Source: Heterohyrax brucei
Lineage: Eukaryota; Chordata; Mammalia; Hyracoidea; Procaviidae
Direction: 5' to 3'
DNA length: 64,000 bases
Assembly: GCA_028571685.1 (NCBI GenBank)
Contig: CM053158.1
Location: forward strand, 57,256,001 to 57,320,000
The translations under genes were made by a program, and so were the position numbers. Positions 33,814 to 44,711 of the stretch are shown piece by piece (the stretch's first letter is position 1; each line of letters opens with the position of its first letter). The notes beneath the pieces were generated by a model, which was not told the DNA's origin, did not search any database, and worked only from the letters and a program-made list of their open reading frames with translations.

Positions 33814-34372
33814 CGGGGGTTTTGAAAATTAAGTCCACAAACTTAATTGTCCTAAGTGCTGCACACGTCATTGCTGAATATTACTATGGTCACCTTTGGA
33901 TTACTCTCTCTGAGAAGCTATGCACTGATGCCAGGGCCTAGTCCACCCTTCAAAGCTATTTTGGAACTCTTTCTGGAATGGCTACTGCATAGGTGGCAAG
34001 GTGTCAAGTTCGTGAACTTAATTACGTAGCTGTTTGTGAGACAGTTTTTAGTTAGTAAACAAATACCTGTGTTAAAACACCCTCCCTGCTCTCCTGATCT
34101 GACCCCCAGTGACTTTCTTCTTTACCCAGAGATGAAGGAAATATTAAAAGGAAGACCTTTTGATGACATTCAGGACATCCAGGGTAATACGATGACAGCT
34201 TTGATGACCGTTCCAGAAAAAGAGTTCCGGTATGGCTTTGAAGGGTGAACTAGGTGCTGGTGTCGATACATAGCTTCCCAAGGGGAGTACTTCAAAGGTG
34301 ACTGTAGTGATATTCAGCAATGAGGTATGTAGCACTTCTTCTAGGATAAGATCATGAACTTAATCGGCAGCT
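33814..34372 (+). mobile_element. mariner foldback element, copy 3 (best preserved)
   Basis: Arms of about 170 bp (33814-33983 and about 34204-34372) are near reverse complements. 'cattgctgaatattactatg' and 'ggcctagtccacccttcaaa' on the left mirror 'gaagggtgaactaggtgctg' and 'tagtgatattcagcaatgag' on the right. TA precedes the left end (33812-33813). The centre frame (34036-34248) reads LRQFLVSKQIPVLKHPP, then SPDLTPSDFLLYPEMKEILK, then a mariner C-terminus continuing into the right arm (YIASQGEYFEGD-like in a shifted frame). So the arms are the transposase 3' coding end present twice in opposite orientation. The transposase lacks its DNA-binding domain and the first two Asp residues of the DD34D triad. 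Non-autonomous. It may belong to the eutherian MARNA family, from memory and unverified. Confidence 0.88.
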
Positions 34373-34384
34373 GACAGATACTGA

Positions 34385-34660
34385 TGAGTCTGCAATTCCT
34401 TGGACTTGGGCAGACATGGCTGTGAAAGCCTTTTCCCATTCTTGCCAGCTCTTTGGATGTGGGCAGACACGACTTCAGCAGCATGCCTGTCTGCTTTCCA
34501 ACTTTTTGCTGATTTTATAATATTTCCTTGGAATTGGACCGATATGGCTCTGGCAGCATGGTTGTCCATCTCATTCTTTTGCCTCTTTGAATATGTGCCA
34601 AATAAAACTTTCTTTCTGATTTTAAAACAAAGAAAGAAAAACGTGATTATTGTTTATAGA
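34385..34660 (+). mobile_element. LTR-like block 2 (old ERV fossil)
   Basis: 'gggcagacatggctgtgaaa', 'tttataatatttccttggaa', 'atggctctggcagcatggtt' and 'aataaaactttctttctgat', in the same order as 26450-26637. It carries a partial internal repeat of the 'gcagaca' unit. It begins directly after mariner copy 3. Either the 3' LTR of one very decayed provirus or a separate solo LTR of the same family. Confidence 0.5.
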
Positions 34661-35230
34661 TGCAGCTCTGAGAGACAACAAGAAGTTCTTGTACGATTTT
34701 TTTTCCAGTATCTGAGAACAAGTCTAAGACTAAACAATCAAATCCAAGAGTCCAGACTTCTACTGTAGGCTCTATTGTGGTCACTCGATTCTCTGTTTGA
34801 GAAGAAAATCTCTTCTACCTGGAGATAAGAAAATATACCTGTTTCATGCCACTTTATCCAAATTCCATCAACCTGAGGGGACTATGGAATTGTTTTCCCA
34901 ACAAATGAGGAAGAGAGAAGAGAAAAAAAATTTTCAAAGTACAGTTCTTAAAGCATGCTTCAGTGGGAGAAGAACTGATAATACAATATGTTTCATCAAT
35001 AGGCAGAAGTCACAAGGCCTTCCAGAGCTCATTATTTTCTATGTTTAAATATATTGGAAAAAAGAAAAAAACTCATTACAAGAATCCATGATTTCCATTT
35101 AAGGTATTTGTATGAAAGACAAAGAAGCTGTATGTACTGAAAGCCAGAAACAGAAAACTGAAATGGGAATAAAAGGTGTCTCTGAGAACATATTAGAACC
35201 CACCAAAATCCAAGTAAGTCTTTTTGGCAG
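34661..35230. other. no recognisable feature
   Basis: AT-rich; I recognise no repeat or gene. Confidence 0.4.
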
Positions 35231-35254
35231 TTTTTTTTTTTTTTTTTTTTTTTT
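35231..35254. repeat. T homopolymer
   Basis: 24 consecutive T, about 35 bp before a minus-strand SINE. Possibly the complement of a poly-A tail from an older insertion whose body I do not recognise. Confidence 0.9.
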
Positions 35255-35289
35255 ATGTTACAAATTTATTCTTCTGGAATAACCAGTAA

Positions 35290-35490
35290 TACCTTCCTTT
35301 GAGGCAGTTTCAAGTCATGGTAAACCATGTGTTTCAGAGCAGAACTGCAGTCGACAGAGTTTTTAACAGCTGAATTTTAGAAAACAGCTCTGCAGGATTT
35401 GGTTTGGAGGTGCCTCTGGGTGGACTCACACTGCTGACCTTTCAGTTAGCAGCTGATCATGTTAATCATTTATGCCATCCAAGGACTCAT
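35290..35490 (-). mobile_element. AfroSINE, long type
   Basis: 'ctttgaggcagtttcaagtc', 'gaggtgcctctgggtggact', 'gctgacctttcagttagcag', 'atcatttatgccatcca'. A diverged long-type copy. Confidence 0.72.
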
Positions 35491-36424
35491 TTGCTAGGAT
35501 AATTTTTCTTACATCACTTTTGCTAAATAATACTGTCACCAAATTATATTTATTTTCACATTTAAGTTCAACTACCTGTTAATTGGAAAACTGGGTAGCA
35601 TCAAATCCCAAGTATATTTTAGAATCACGCATGTGTAGATAATTTGTACAGGAAACCTATCTGTTTGAATAAGGAATTTGAAGAAATATAGAGCAGAAGG
35701 AGATGTATAATCAGGAACTACCTTTGGCTTCTTTGTCATGTGGAGTATGAAGTGTGGGCCACTGGTCTCACAGACAGCTGGCTTCACATGTGAAAACTGC
35801 TCATTGTTAGGACTTTGACAACCGGGAGTCAGAAAATTCAGAAGATCCTACACTTGTCATTCTGTCTCAGACTGTCTCCATCCCTGGTTCCTAAAGCACA
35901 ATTTGCCATGTAAGAAAGGCATTTCCTCCAGTTATCCCATTCAAGATGGGAAGAAAAGTGAGAATTTTGGATTACATTCCTATTTTTAAAATAAAATTCA
36001 GAAACTAGTTACAGTATGCTGTGTTAGGATGTGTTTGGCTCCAAGTTGTAAAAACACTTTTAAAGAATATATTAAACACTAAGGAGTTTATTCTCTCACA
36101 TAACAAAAATTGGAAAGCAGAACAGTTCTGAAGTTGGTTACTTCTGAGATTTAGCAGTGCCCTGATCAGCTTCTCTGATTCCCTTGTCTTTGACTTCATG
36201 ATTAGAATACGGCAGCCACAACACCAGGCAACACAACTTCAGACAATAACATCTGAATGCAGGAAGGGCAGGTCCTTGTTTTGTGACCCTTCCTACGAGT
36301 GAGGAAGACTTTCCTAAAACACTTCTTGCAAAATTTTCCTTTTTGTCTCATTATCCTATTTACCATCAGTAACAAGGGGAATAGAATTACCTTGATTCTC
36401 ATATTAATACATTCTTAGTATCGG
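35491..36424. other. no recognisable feature
   Basis: No repeat or coding signal recognised; short open frames only. Confidence 0.4.
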
Positions 36425-37700
36425 TTGTGTTCTCTTTTCATTCCCATTTTTTGTTTATATCTTGCTTTATTTTTTAAAATTAATCTTGTTAAAGGTTTAT
36501 TTGTTTCTCAAATAACTATTTTTCGTTTGTTTTTTAATCCTCTTGGTGTATTTTTGTTTTCTATTTTCTTCACTTATTGGTATTTATTATTTTTCCCTTC
36601 TTGGTTTGCTTTTTCTAAAAATTTATTTCTAGATCCCCTAATAAAATACTTAGCTCATTTATAGTCATTTGTATTTCCAAAAATATGCATTGACCCAACA
36701 GTCTCCTTTCCCCTCCTCTCCACCCACTCTCCTTCCTCCAGCCAGAGGTCAGCAGGATGATATCCTATAGATGCATGGAACCATAAAGTGCATCCAATAT
36801 ATGGTCACTCTGCATTGTCAAGTCCAATCCATTCATGTCCCAAGAGTGGACCTTCGTTATGATTTATGATGAGACATGTACGGAGCAGAGAGGAATAGTG
36901 TGCTGTCACTGGGCAGGGAGAGCAGTGGAAGCTGCATAGAGGTGGGCATGTAAATTTATACGGGAATGTACATTTTCAGTCAGTGATAATAAAAAATAAA
37001 AATAAAAAATATGCATTGAAATTTGTGTTTAAGCACATTTTTAATTTATATGCTACTACTTTTGTTGCATTATCTTTTTTTCTTGTTCTGTCCAAGGCAG
37101 TTTATAATTCTCTCTCTGTAATTTTCTATTGGGCCAGATTCATGAATTATTTAGGAGTGAATTTTAGGTTTCTACATATGTGGTCCTTTTAATTATCTTT
37201 TAATTCTTCATTTCCAGTTTAGTTTCATTATAGACAAATCAGGTAGTTTATATGACACTGAAACTAGTAAATTTGTCGAGTTTACTATATCACTTTCTGG
37301 TGACAGTAAATTACTATAAAGGGCATATTTATATCTGGAAAGAATGTATTGAGACAAAATCTATTGTTATTATTAGATCAAACATTAATTCAGCCTTTGA
37401 ATTTCTATTCTTAAGTTTTTGTCTTCTTGATCTATGCATTTTAACAGAATTGTGTTAAAAGTTTCACTGTCAGTTTGTCTTTATACATATTTTAGGCAAA
37501 GCTGTTATATGAATACAAGTTAATTACTTTATCTTTGGGAAGTTGTTCCTTGTGCTATTATTGTTAGCATTCATCTTTATTCCCAGTTATGCTTTTAAAG
37601 TAGGTTCTGGTTGATAATTTTCTATCCTGTAAGTGTTTTCACAAGAAGATCTATAATTACATGTTTTCTTTTACTCTTGGTTTACCGTATTGCCTGATTA
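36425..37700 (-). pseudogene. old L1 ORF2 fragment, split by a younger L1
   Basis: A T-rich antisense L1 pattern: 'tttctattttcttcacttat', 'gggccagattcatgaattat', 'gtagtttatatgacactgaa', 'ggaagttgttccttgtgcta'. It lies on both sides of the insertion at 36694-37004. Very diverged; called from word order only. Confidence 0.45.
36694..37004 (+). mobile_element. twin-primed L1 3'-UTR insertion
   Basis: The first segment (36694 to about 36867) is L1 3' UTR in antisense ('acagtctcctttcccctcct', 'gaggtcagcaggatgatatc', 'gtggaccttcgttatgattt'). The second (about 36868-37004) is the next part of the same 3' UTR in sense ('tgagacatgtacggagcaga', 'ggaatagtgtgctgtcactg', 'ggaatgtacattttcagtca') with an A-rich tail. 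In L1 coordinates the segments are adjacent, compared with the uninverted copy at 21825-22340. Both ends carry aaaaatatgcattga (36679-36693 and 37005-37019). Confidence 0.92.
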
Positions 37701-37849
37701 CAGCAATAGCTAGGGTGACGCCACACTTAGTTTGCCTGGAATGGTCTTGGTTCACAATTTTTGTCCCTATGTAGTTAGCAACAACACCCCGTCAGTCTCA
37801 AAAGTGACCTGATTTTTATGATGAATTATATGATTATCCTGATAATAAA

Positions 37850-38170
37850 TAATTATTAATGTTTACGTGCCAGATCTGTGCTAACATTTTACACACTACA
37901 TCTTATTTGTTTCTTACATCTACTCCATAAAGTATGTTGCTATCTATTAAACATGTATTCAGTGTTTAAGTTGTTCCAGGTGTATATTAAATGTTTGAGA
38001 TAAAATTTTGAGCTCAGCAGGTAAAGACTTTACTCTTACGGAACTTAGAACTGAGTAGTAATAAAGAGATTGAGATTTTAAAAAGCTGAGTTATTGATCA
38101 AGATTACACTGTTAAGAAACAGAATTTTAATGTAGTTAAACTAGATTTCAAGGCTTAAGTTTTAACCACT
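37850..38170 (-). repeat. MIR-like remnants
   Basis: 'gtgccagatctgtgctaaca', 'ttttacacactacatcttat' (37866-37945) and 'gatcaagattacactgttaa' ... 'taagttttaaccactacct' (38095-38172) follow antisense MIR order, with unrelated-looking DNA between. Weak. Confidence 0.4.
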
Positions 38171-40710
38171 ACCTCCTTCGTATTTTTTGTAATGATACAC
38201 ATTATCGAATAATACAAATAACTCCATACACACCAAAACTATCAACATGTATCAAATTTCAGTAGCAGAATAAAATATCTCACACAACAGTGTGTTATGA
38301 TGAAAATGTTGGATGGCAATTTTTATTTCCATCCGCAGTGCCATGTGGCTGGCCTAATCATCATTCTTTTAATGACTGAGACTGATTCAACAGAATGGTC
38401 TCCATTAGAAAGACTGTGTCGGCTGTGATGACTACCTGCCAAAGGCATGAGAGATCTTTGTAGATATTTGTTTCAAGACTGATTTTTTATTTCTTATAAC
38501 AAGTGCTTCTGATTTTCTAAAGCATAGAATACACAAAAATAGTTCCTTTTTGGTCCAGTCACTTCACATAATTACTCCTCACAAGTGATAAAAGTTATAA
38601 TTTTCTGTATATCCATCAATAACTTTAAAAATATTGATTATAAAACACTGAACACAAAAATGAATTTAAAAAAGAATGATGGTAGCAGGGGTATTGATAT
38701 CAGGACTAGGTCTTTATGAAGATGGGCTGAGAAACTTTCTAAGGGCTGTCTGTCATGGAAAAGGGGGAACGTAGATGAGAACACTAACCATCTACCCCAA
38801 AGCATTTTAAAAATGCTTTTCCAAGTAGGCAACTCAGTCCATTTCATCTCAGCTAAGATAATTTTTGTAAAATATGCTATTGTTAGCATTTATTAAACAT
38901 ACATTTTTTTGCTGTTATTTTGTTGCATTGTCCCACCAATTCACTGACTAAATGGCTATGAATAGTTTAAGCTTAAAAGTAGTGATGGAAAAAGTGAAAT
39001 CATTTATTACTTTTTATTATTTACAACAACTTAAGATAAAATCATTAGCATAAAATGTGAACCCAGAATTTTAATCTGCGTTTGAGTAGACAAGCAAACT
39101 TACAGGTTTGAGGAGCCCACTCAAGCAGCCAACAAGAACAATTTCTAAAAAGTTTGATGATGAATATTTAAAGTTGGAATTTATTGGATCAATGCTCAGT
39201 GCATTATCAATTTTTTAAATACTGGTGACAAAGTTTCTTTTTTGTCTTTTTCAAATAGTATGCTGGGAAACCAGTTGTGTGTTTTCAGAAACAGAATGCA
39301 AAATAAAATTCCCAGCACAAACTTAAATTAAGTTGGCAAGTGAAGAAAGCTGTGAAGGTATCATTCAAGTAGCATTTTCCATGCCCTAAGCAGCAGTTAT
39401 GAAACACACATACTGGAAGAGAAAACTGAGTGAGCTTCCAGTGCAATTTCTTTACCAAATAATACTGGCAGCCATCATATAATGCAAATGGCATCCAGTG
39501 TAATAATATAAGTCACTATGGTGTGAGTTGGCAGACGATTGATATCAGAAATTGGATAACCTGGTAAGGTTCCTTAGCATGTGTGTGACATATCTAAGAG
39601 AGAGAAGTGCTAATGACTTCCTGTTTTGTTTACTACTGAGCATCCATTCTACAGAAGAGGTATTTTATTTGGTTGATGGTCACTGGAAAACTGTGAGGGG
39701 CGATAGAATCTGGATGTCAAAATCAGTAATGAAAGGCACCAACTATGTACGAAACAAGAAAAAACTTGGAATCAGAGGTGCTGTACATGATTATCAATGC
39801 CCTGCTGCTTTACTTTCAGGAAATATCTGGTAATCCATAATATGTCTTCATATCTTGATTTAATGTTGAAGAAGTAATAAAAAATGCCAGTACTGTCAAA
39901 ACATTGCAATTGAGTTTAACAGTTTATAAAAATACTATATGAAGAAATGCACAGGTATTTAAAAACTCTACTTCTCCACACTGAGAGCACCTGGTTTTGA
40001 GGAAAAGATGGCTTACATGAGCTTTTAAAATAGAGATGAGATTTAAAACACATTGTTTCTTCATTGCACTGATGACGCCAGTGAAGACTGTTGTTTTGAC
40101 TTCAGGCATTGAGCTCAAGTGGCAGACATTAGTGATTCATCCTGAGTCTTGAATGCTCATATCCAGCACTCCAAGGAAACATCATTTTTACTTTTTATTG
40201 CTGGAAACAAGGCCTGGGGACCTCTTAAGAACACCAAATTGTGGTGCAAACACCTCAGTCTTTGCAAGTTTGATTCTTCTCCGATGCTTGCTGTTTCCCC
40301 TCACCCAGCCACCCATGCTCTATGAAGTGAATCACTGGCGTGTTACTGAGCATGTTTTAAAATCCCAACCAAAAGCTGTTACAGAAAAAAACAAAATACT
40401 TGCTAGAGCTGAAGGAACTCAGATAGATTAGGATTCTATTAACTGTGATATTCTGGGCTAAACATACAACCTTTCAACATTTGAGTGTGATGTACTTATT
40501 ACCTTCAGATCAGGCAGCGAGCTGGCATGGCCTTATACGTGAAATCTCCCTGTAATCTGGGTCTTTATCTGGCCTGGGTATACTTTTATAGAAATAAAGA
40601 ATATAAAAATAAACCAAGATGGTGAGGGGCCTATTCCACAACCAATGTTACTTATTTTGGAAATGGCTACATACACTTAATTGAAAGATACCATAAAATT
40701 GTTCTTGGAA
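38171..40710. other. unique-looking DNA, no feature recognised
   Basis: The longest stretch with no identifiable repeat. Open frames of up to 93 codons (39552-39833 plus) show no domain, signal peptide or splice-site context that I can defend. If any host exon or conserved non-coding element lies in the window, this stretch and 5613-8186 are the likeliest places. Confidence 0.5.
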
Positions 40711-40821
40711 AAACCGACATATTTTCAATAAATAAATCAATGGGAAATTCAGGAAAGCTCCAAGTATGTCCAGTGAGCTTAACTAGTATTTTAAAGATAA
40801 GGTTTCCAAATGGTCATTCTA
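40711..40821 (+). repeat. 111-bp direct duplication, copy 1
   Basis: Starts 'aaaccgacatattttcaata' and ends 'aatggtcattcta'. All 111 bases match 41499-41609, offset by 788 bp. It is not a repeat family I know. Confidence 0.97.
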
Positions 40822-41498
40822 GCTAGCTGTCATTGCTAAGCCAAAACATAGAAACAGGGATTAAACCTCTTTCCCAACCTGAGAAGATGGTAGGTTAGTA
40901 CCATACAACTATCTTAACATCTCAGTTCAGGCTGGCCAGTTTTATAGAAGAGTTTAGGGAAGGGAACAGGGGCGGTGAGGGGTACAGGCATGCTAGTGTT
41001 CAGAGGAGGTGAGGCTGGTGAAGAAATGCAATCCCTTTGTTTTAAGATGAGTTATCCTTGATGTCTGTAGCCTAGTTACTTCCTCTCTAGAACAGGGTTG
41101 CATATCTGAACAGTGGAGTGCAAACTGGCATTACCCTGTCCAGTTATCAGTCAACAATAACCTAGGAAAACAAATTCAAAATCTTTGTAAGTACTGGTCA
41201 GAAGAGAAGTTACAATTTTCTTTATGTGTCAGCATTCCTAAGGGGGAAAGGAGCCTTAGTATTAAAGAAGCTATCTAAGAATTTTCTATCGTTGTTAACC
41301 CTATCAAAATCACCTTTTCATTGGCATATAGTTTTTATGTCTTTAAATCGCAAATCCTGTTGTAGTCTCAGGAGATTTAAACCTGCGTGTATGAATTTTG
41401 TTAATTGATCTATAGATACCAATATTTGAGAAACACTGATCTAAGCCTTAAGGAATAAAATGAATGTGAATCTGTCCAATAATAAGTAAATGAGCATG
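40822..41498. other. spacer between the 111-bp duplicates
   Basis: 677 bp with no recognised gene. 'gagaaacactgatctaagcc' near its right end is vaguely like an hAT MER-type end, too weak to call. Confidence 0.4.
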
Positions 41499-41609
41499 AA
41501 ACCGACATATTTTCAATAAATAAATCAATGGGAAATTCAGGAAAGCTCCAAGTATGTCCAGTGAGCTTAACTAGTATTTTAAAGATAAGGTTTCCAAATG
41601 GTCATTCTA
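41499..41609 (+). repeat. 111-bp direct duplication, copy 2
   Basis: Identical to 40711-40821 over its full length. Followed by 'tgcagtgtttttcttttctt' and a T-run, whereas copy 1 is followed by 'gctagctgtcattgctaagc'. Confidence 0.97.
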
Positions 41610-41734
41610 TGCAGTGTTTTTCTTTTCTTTCTTTCTTTTTTTTTTTTTTACTATAATCCTTGGTAAGAAATACATTTTATGTCATTAATGTAATATATAG
41701 ACACAAATTTATTAATCATCTTTGACCAGTTAGG

Positions 41735-42170
41735 CTGTGGTAACAAAGAACCTTAAAATATCAGTGGCTTCAGAACAAAGGTTTATTACTCATTGCATTA
41801 CATGTAAGCTATAGACAGTCTGGTGGTGGCTCTGCTATGGGCTGTCAGGAGGCTGTAACTTTGCCCAGGGTCTTCTCGTTCCAGGATCCAAGCTAAAGGA
41901 CCAACCCCTTCATAAGATATGCTCATGGCAAAAGGAAAGGAAAACATACTGAGCTACATTAAGTATCCTAAAAACTACTGCTCAGGCTTGGTGTTTCTCA
42001 CAGGCTTACATTCCATGGGTCTAAGTAAGTCACATGGTCCCTCCCAAACACCAAGGCAATGTAGAAGTATACCCCTCTCTTGGGAGTCCTGCTAGTAAAC
42101 TGGCAGTGGGAAAGGATGAATTGTCCTCTGGCAAGAGGGGTGGTGAATTTGTGGAAAATAATATAGTCTA
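41735..42170 (-). repeat. old mammalian MER/LTR-like repeat
   Basis: 'ggctgtggtaacaaagaacc', 'aaatatcagtggcttcagaa', 'caaaggtttattactcattg' and 'aagtcacatggtccctccca' have the wording of an ancient antisense interspersed repeat. Family not assigned. Confidence 0.35.
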
Positions 42171-42179
42171 CTCATGTTT

Positions 42180-42362
42180 GGTAAAGAGTCAATGAAAATG
42201 AGGGAAATCCTCCATGAAGTGGATTGACACAAACCTTTCAGTAATGGACTCAAACATACCAAGGACTGTAAGATTGTACAGAACCAGCATGATTTCTTTC
42301 TGATACATGTAAGGTCACCATAAATTGGAACTGACTCAGTGGTAACTAACAGCAACAGCCAC
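42180..42362 (+). mobile_element. RTE LINE 3' end
   Basis: 'gaaatcctccatgaagtgga', 'cagtaatggactcaaacata', 'cataaattggaactgactca', 'gtggtaactaacagcaacag'. 5'-truncated to about 180 bp. Confidence 0.8.
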
Positions 42363-42514
42363 ATGCATATGTGTATACGAGTGGTTATGTGAGACAAAAT
42401 TTCACAAAATAATACTGTATTTGATTAAGCGTGATATTTTCCCTTCTTTCCTGTTTTAGTTATTTTTTACTGCTAGTTGCAATCAAATCAAATTTTTGAT
42501 GTACTGACAGGTTA

Positions 42515-42706
42515 CTAAGGAAAATTGGTGGCTCCCGTTGTTATGTGCTCAGTTGCTGACTGAAAGACTGACAGTCTGAACCTGGCTAGTAGCTCTGGGA
42601 GAGAAAGAATTAGCAACATAGCCCCATGAAGATTACAGCCAAAAAACCTCCTGTGGTACAGATCTTGGTGTCACTATGAATTGGTATCAACTCAAAAGCA
42701 CACTGT
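42515..42706 (+). mobile_element. AfroSINE, long type
   Basis: 'ttgctgactgaaagactgac', 'agtctgaacctggctagtag', 'ccccatgaagattacagcca', 'atgaattggtatcaactcaa'. Diverged, in sense orientation. Confidence 0.68.
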
Positions 42707-42884
42707 ATCAGCATCAGTGAGTTGCTACTACCATTTTGAAAAGCACTACTTTCATGACCTAAGTAAATTTTTGCAATTTGTAGAGGATAACAATCAGAAA
42801 GTGAATAAATTCTCAATAATTGATTTTCTTTCAGCTGAATGAGACAAGCTCATTTTTCTTAGTTTTGAATTTAAGAGTATGTAT

Positions 42885-43918
42885 TATCAATTATGTTAAG
42901 GCATTTCAGTATACAGATCACAATAAATTATGGATAGCATTATGAAGAACAGGAATTCTAGTACACATAATTGTGTTTGTATACAATCTGTACATGTACA
43001 TGGATCAAAAAGGAGATGTTCAAATAGAGCAAAGGAACACTAAATGATTCAGGACTGGAAAAGGTGTGCTGTGAAGTTGTATCCTTTCACCTTATTCAAT
43101 CTGTATGCTAAGAAAATAATCTGAGAAGCTGGACAGGATAACCAAGAACACAGCATCAAGATTGGAGGAAGTCTTACCTGTAATATGCAGATGCTACAAC
43201 TTTGCTTGCTGAAAATGAAGATGACTTGAAGCCCTTAGCGGTGAAGGTAAAAGATCACACCTCTAAGCATGGATTACACATAAACATGAAGACAGTGAAA
43301 ACTCCACAACTGGACCAATAAACAACCTGATAAATAAAGGGAAAACTGAAGTTTTCAACCATTTCGTTATGCATGAATCAACAATCAACACCAACTGAAG
43401 CAGAAGTTTACATAGGGAAAATCTGCAAAAGGCCTTTATAAAGTTTTAAAAAGCCAAGATGCCACTTTGATGGCTAGGGTACATCTGATGTAAGCCGTGG
43501 CCTTCCAATCGTCTCATATGCATGTGAAAACTAGGCAATGAAAAAAGAAGATAAAAGAAGAGTTGGTACATTAAAATCGTGCTAGTGAAGAACATTGAAT
43601 ATACTATGGACTGCAAAAATAATGAAATCAGTCTTAGATGAAGTGCAATTGGAATGTTCCTTAGAAACAAGGATGGTAAAACTTTGTGTTACTTACTTTG
43701 GACATGGCATCTGGAAAGATTAATCACTAGAAAAGGACATCATGTTTGTTAAAATAGAAAGCCAGTAAAAATGAGAAAAACCCTCAACAAGATAAATTGA
43801 GACAATAGCTTCAACAGCCGGCTCAAACATATCAAGGATCATGCAGAAGACACAGACTGGACAGTGTTTCTGCTGTTATACAAAAGGTCAGAGCTGACTC
43901 GATGACAGCTTACAACAA
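42885..43918 (+). pseudogene. RTE LINE ORF2 remnant and 3' end
   Basis: Colinear with 2480-3510 of the copy at the left of the window: 'caataaattatggatagcat', 'cttattcaatctgtatgcta', 'agattggaggaagtctta', 'ctcatatgcatgtgaaaact', 'cagagctgactcgatgacag'. It holds the RT palm to the 3' end with many stops and gaps and no inverted front part. Old and inactive. Confidence 0.85.
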
Positions 43919-43924
43919 CAGTCA

Positions 43925-44110
43925 TACACTAGAGTAAGAGAACACACTGGAATAAGAAGTTGGAGAGTTTGGTCCTGATTTGGCCATTGGCTGTGGGACT
44001 TGTGAACAATTAATTTACCCTTTCTAAGTCTTGGTTTCCTCATCTGTAAAATGGTGATAATAACACTTTCCTTGGCTTAAATGATAAATGACTTACCTAG
44101 TGCTTGTTAC
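43925..44110 (+). repeat. MIR SINE
   Basis: 'tggctgtgggacttgtgaac', 'agtcttggtttcctcatctg', 'taaaatggtgataataacac' form the MIR core in sense. Confidence 0.8.
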
Positions 44111-44111
44111 T

Positions 44112-44300
44112 GTTCTAAGTACTTTTCATATACTAACTTGTTTAATCTACACAACAACCATTGTGACAAGTACTACCAATATCCTTGTTTTACAGAAGGA
44201 GAAACTGAGGCACAGAAAGAGTGATGCTCTGTAAGTGGCAGCTTCTAGATGCCAAGCCGTGTGCTTTGTAATTTGTGATCTCAACCATTAGGCTGTTTTG
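44112..44300 (-). repeat. MIR SINE
   Basis: 'aacttgtttaatctacacaa', 'cttgttttacagaaggagaa' and 'actgaggcacagaaagagtg' are MIR in antisense, immediately following a sense MIR to give a tail-to-tail pair. Confidence 0.8.
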
Positions 44301-44711
44301 CCTCTATCATAGAAAGAAACATGTGAAGCATGAAACCATCCTTAAATTTGCACAAATGTCTCCAGGACATGAATGATCTGTTTTTGTCCTTGTGAAATAT
44401 CCCTGTTGAATAGTGTGGCCCTGCAAACAGTGAAGTTGGCAACAATTCTGATGGGCAGATGACTTGATCCCAAGCCAGAGATCTAAAGCTATGTGTAGCT
44501 TCTTTTCTCGTTCTGGCATTCCCGTTGGTCTATCGGGTGTCTCTCCTGAGAGGTCTACGGACAGAACCAGTAAGTTAGTCTCGTAGAGCATGACTATGTA
44601 TTTGCCTAATAACAAGAAACAGCTAGGCTCATTGCACAAGGACTCCAAATATGAGATTTTAAAAACTCCACCTCGTCCAGCGTTTTGTATGTTAATCTTG
44701 CCAAAGCATAC
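44301..44711. other. no gene; chance 138-codon frame
   Basis: The minus-strand frame 44307-44723 has no domain or codon signature that I recognise and overlaps MIR and mariner edges. Confidence 0.45.

Noticed and set aside
33814-34372. Long hairpin as a microRNA or structural RNA gene
   Set aside because: The inverted arms are explained by the mariner foldback structure, and the same layout occurs in other copies. No evidence of processing.
34400-34768. 122-codon plus-strand open frame with hydrophobic stretches
   Set aside because: It overlaps the LTR-like block 34385-34660, and the composition reflects that repeat.
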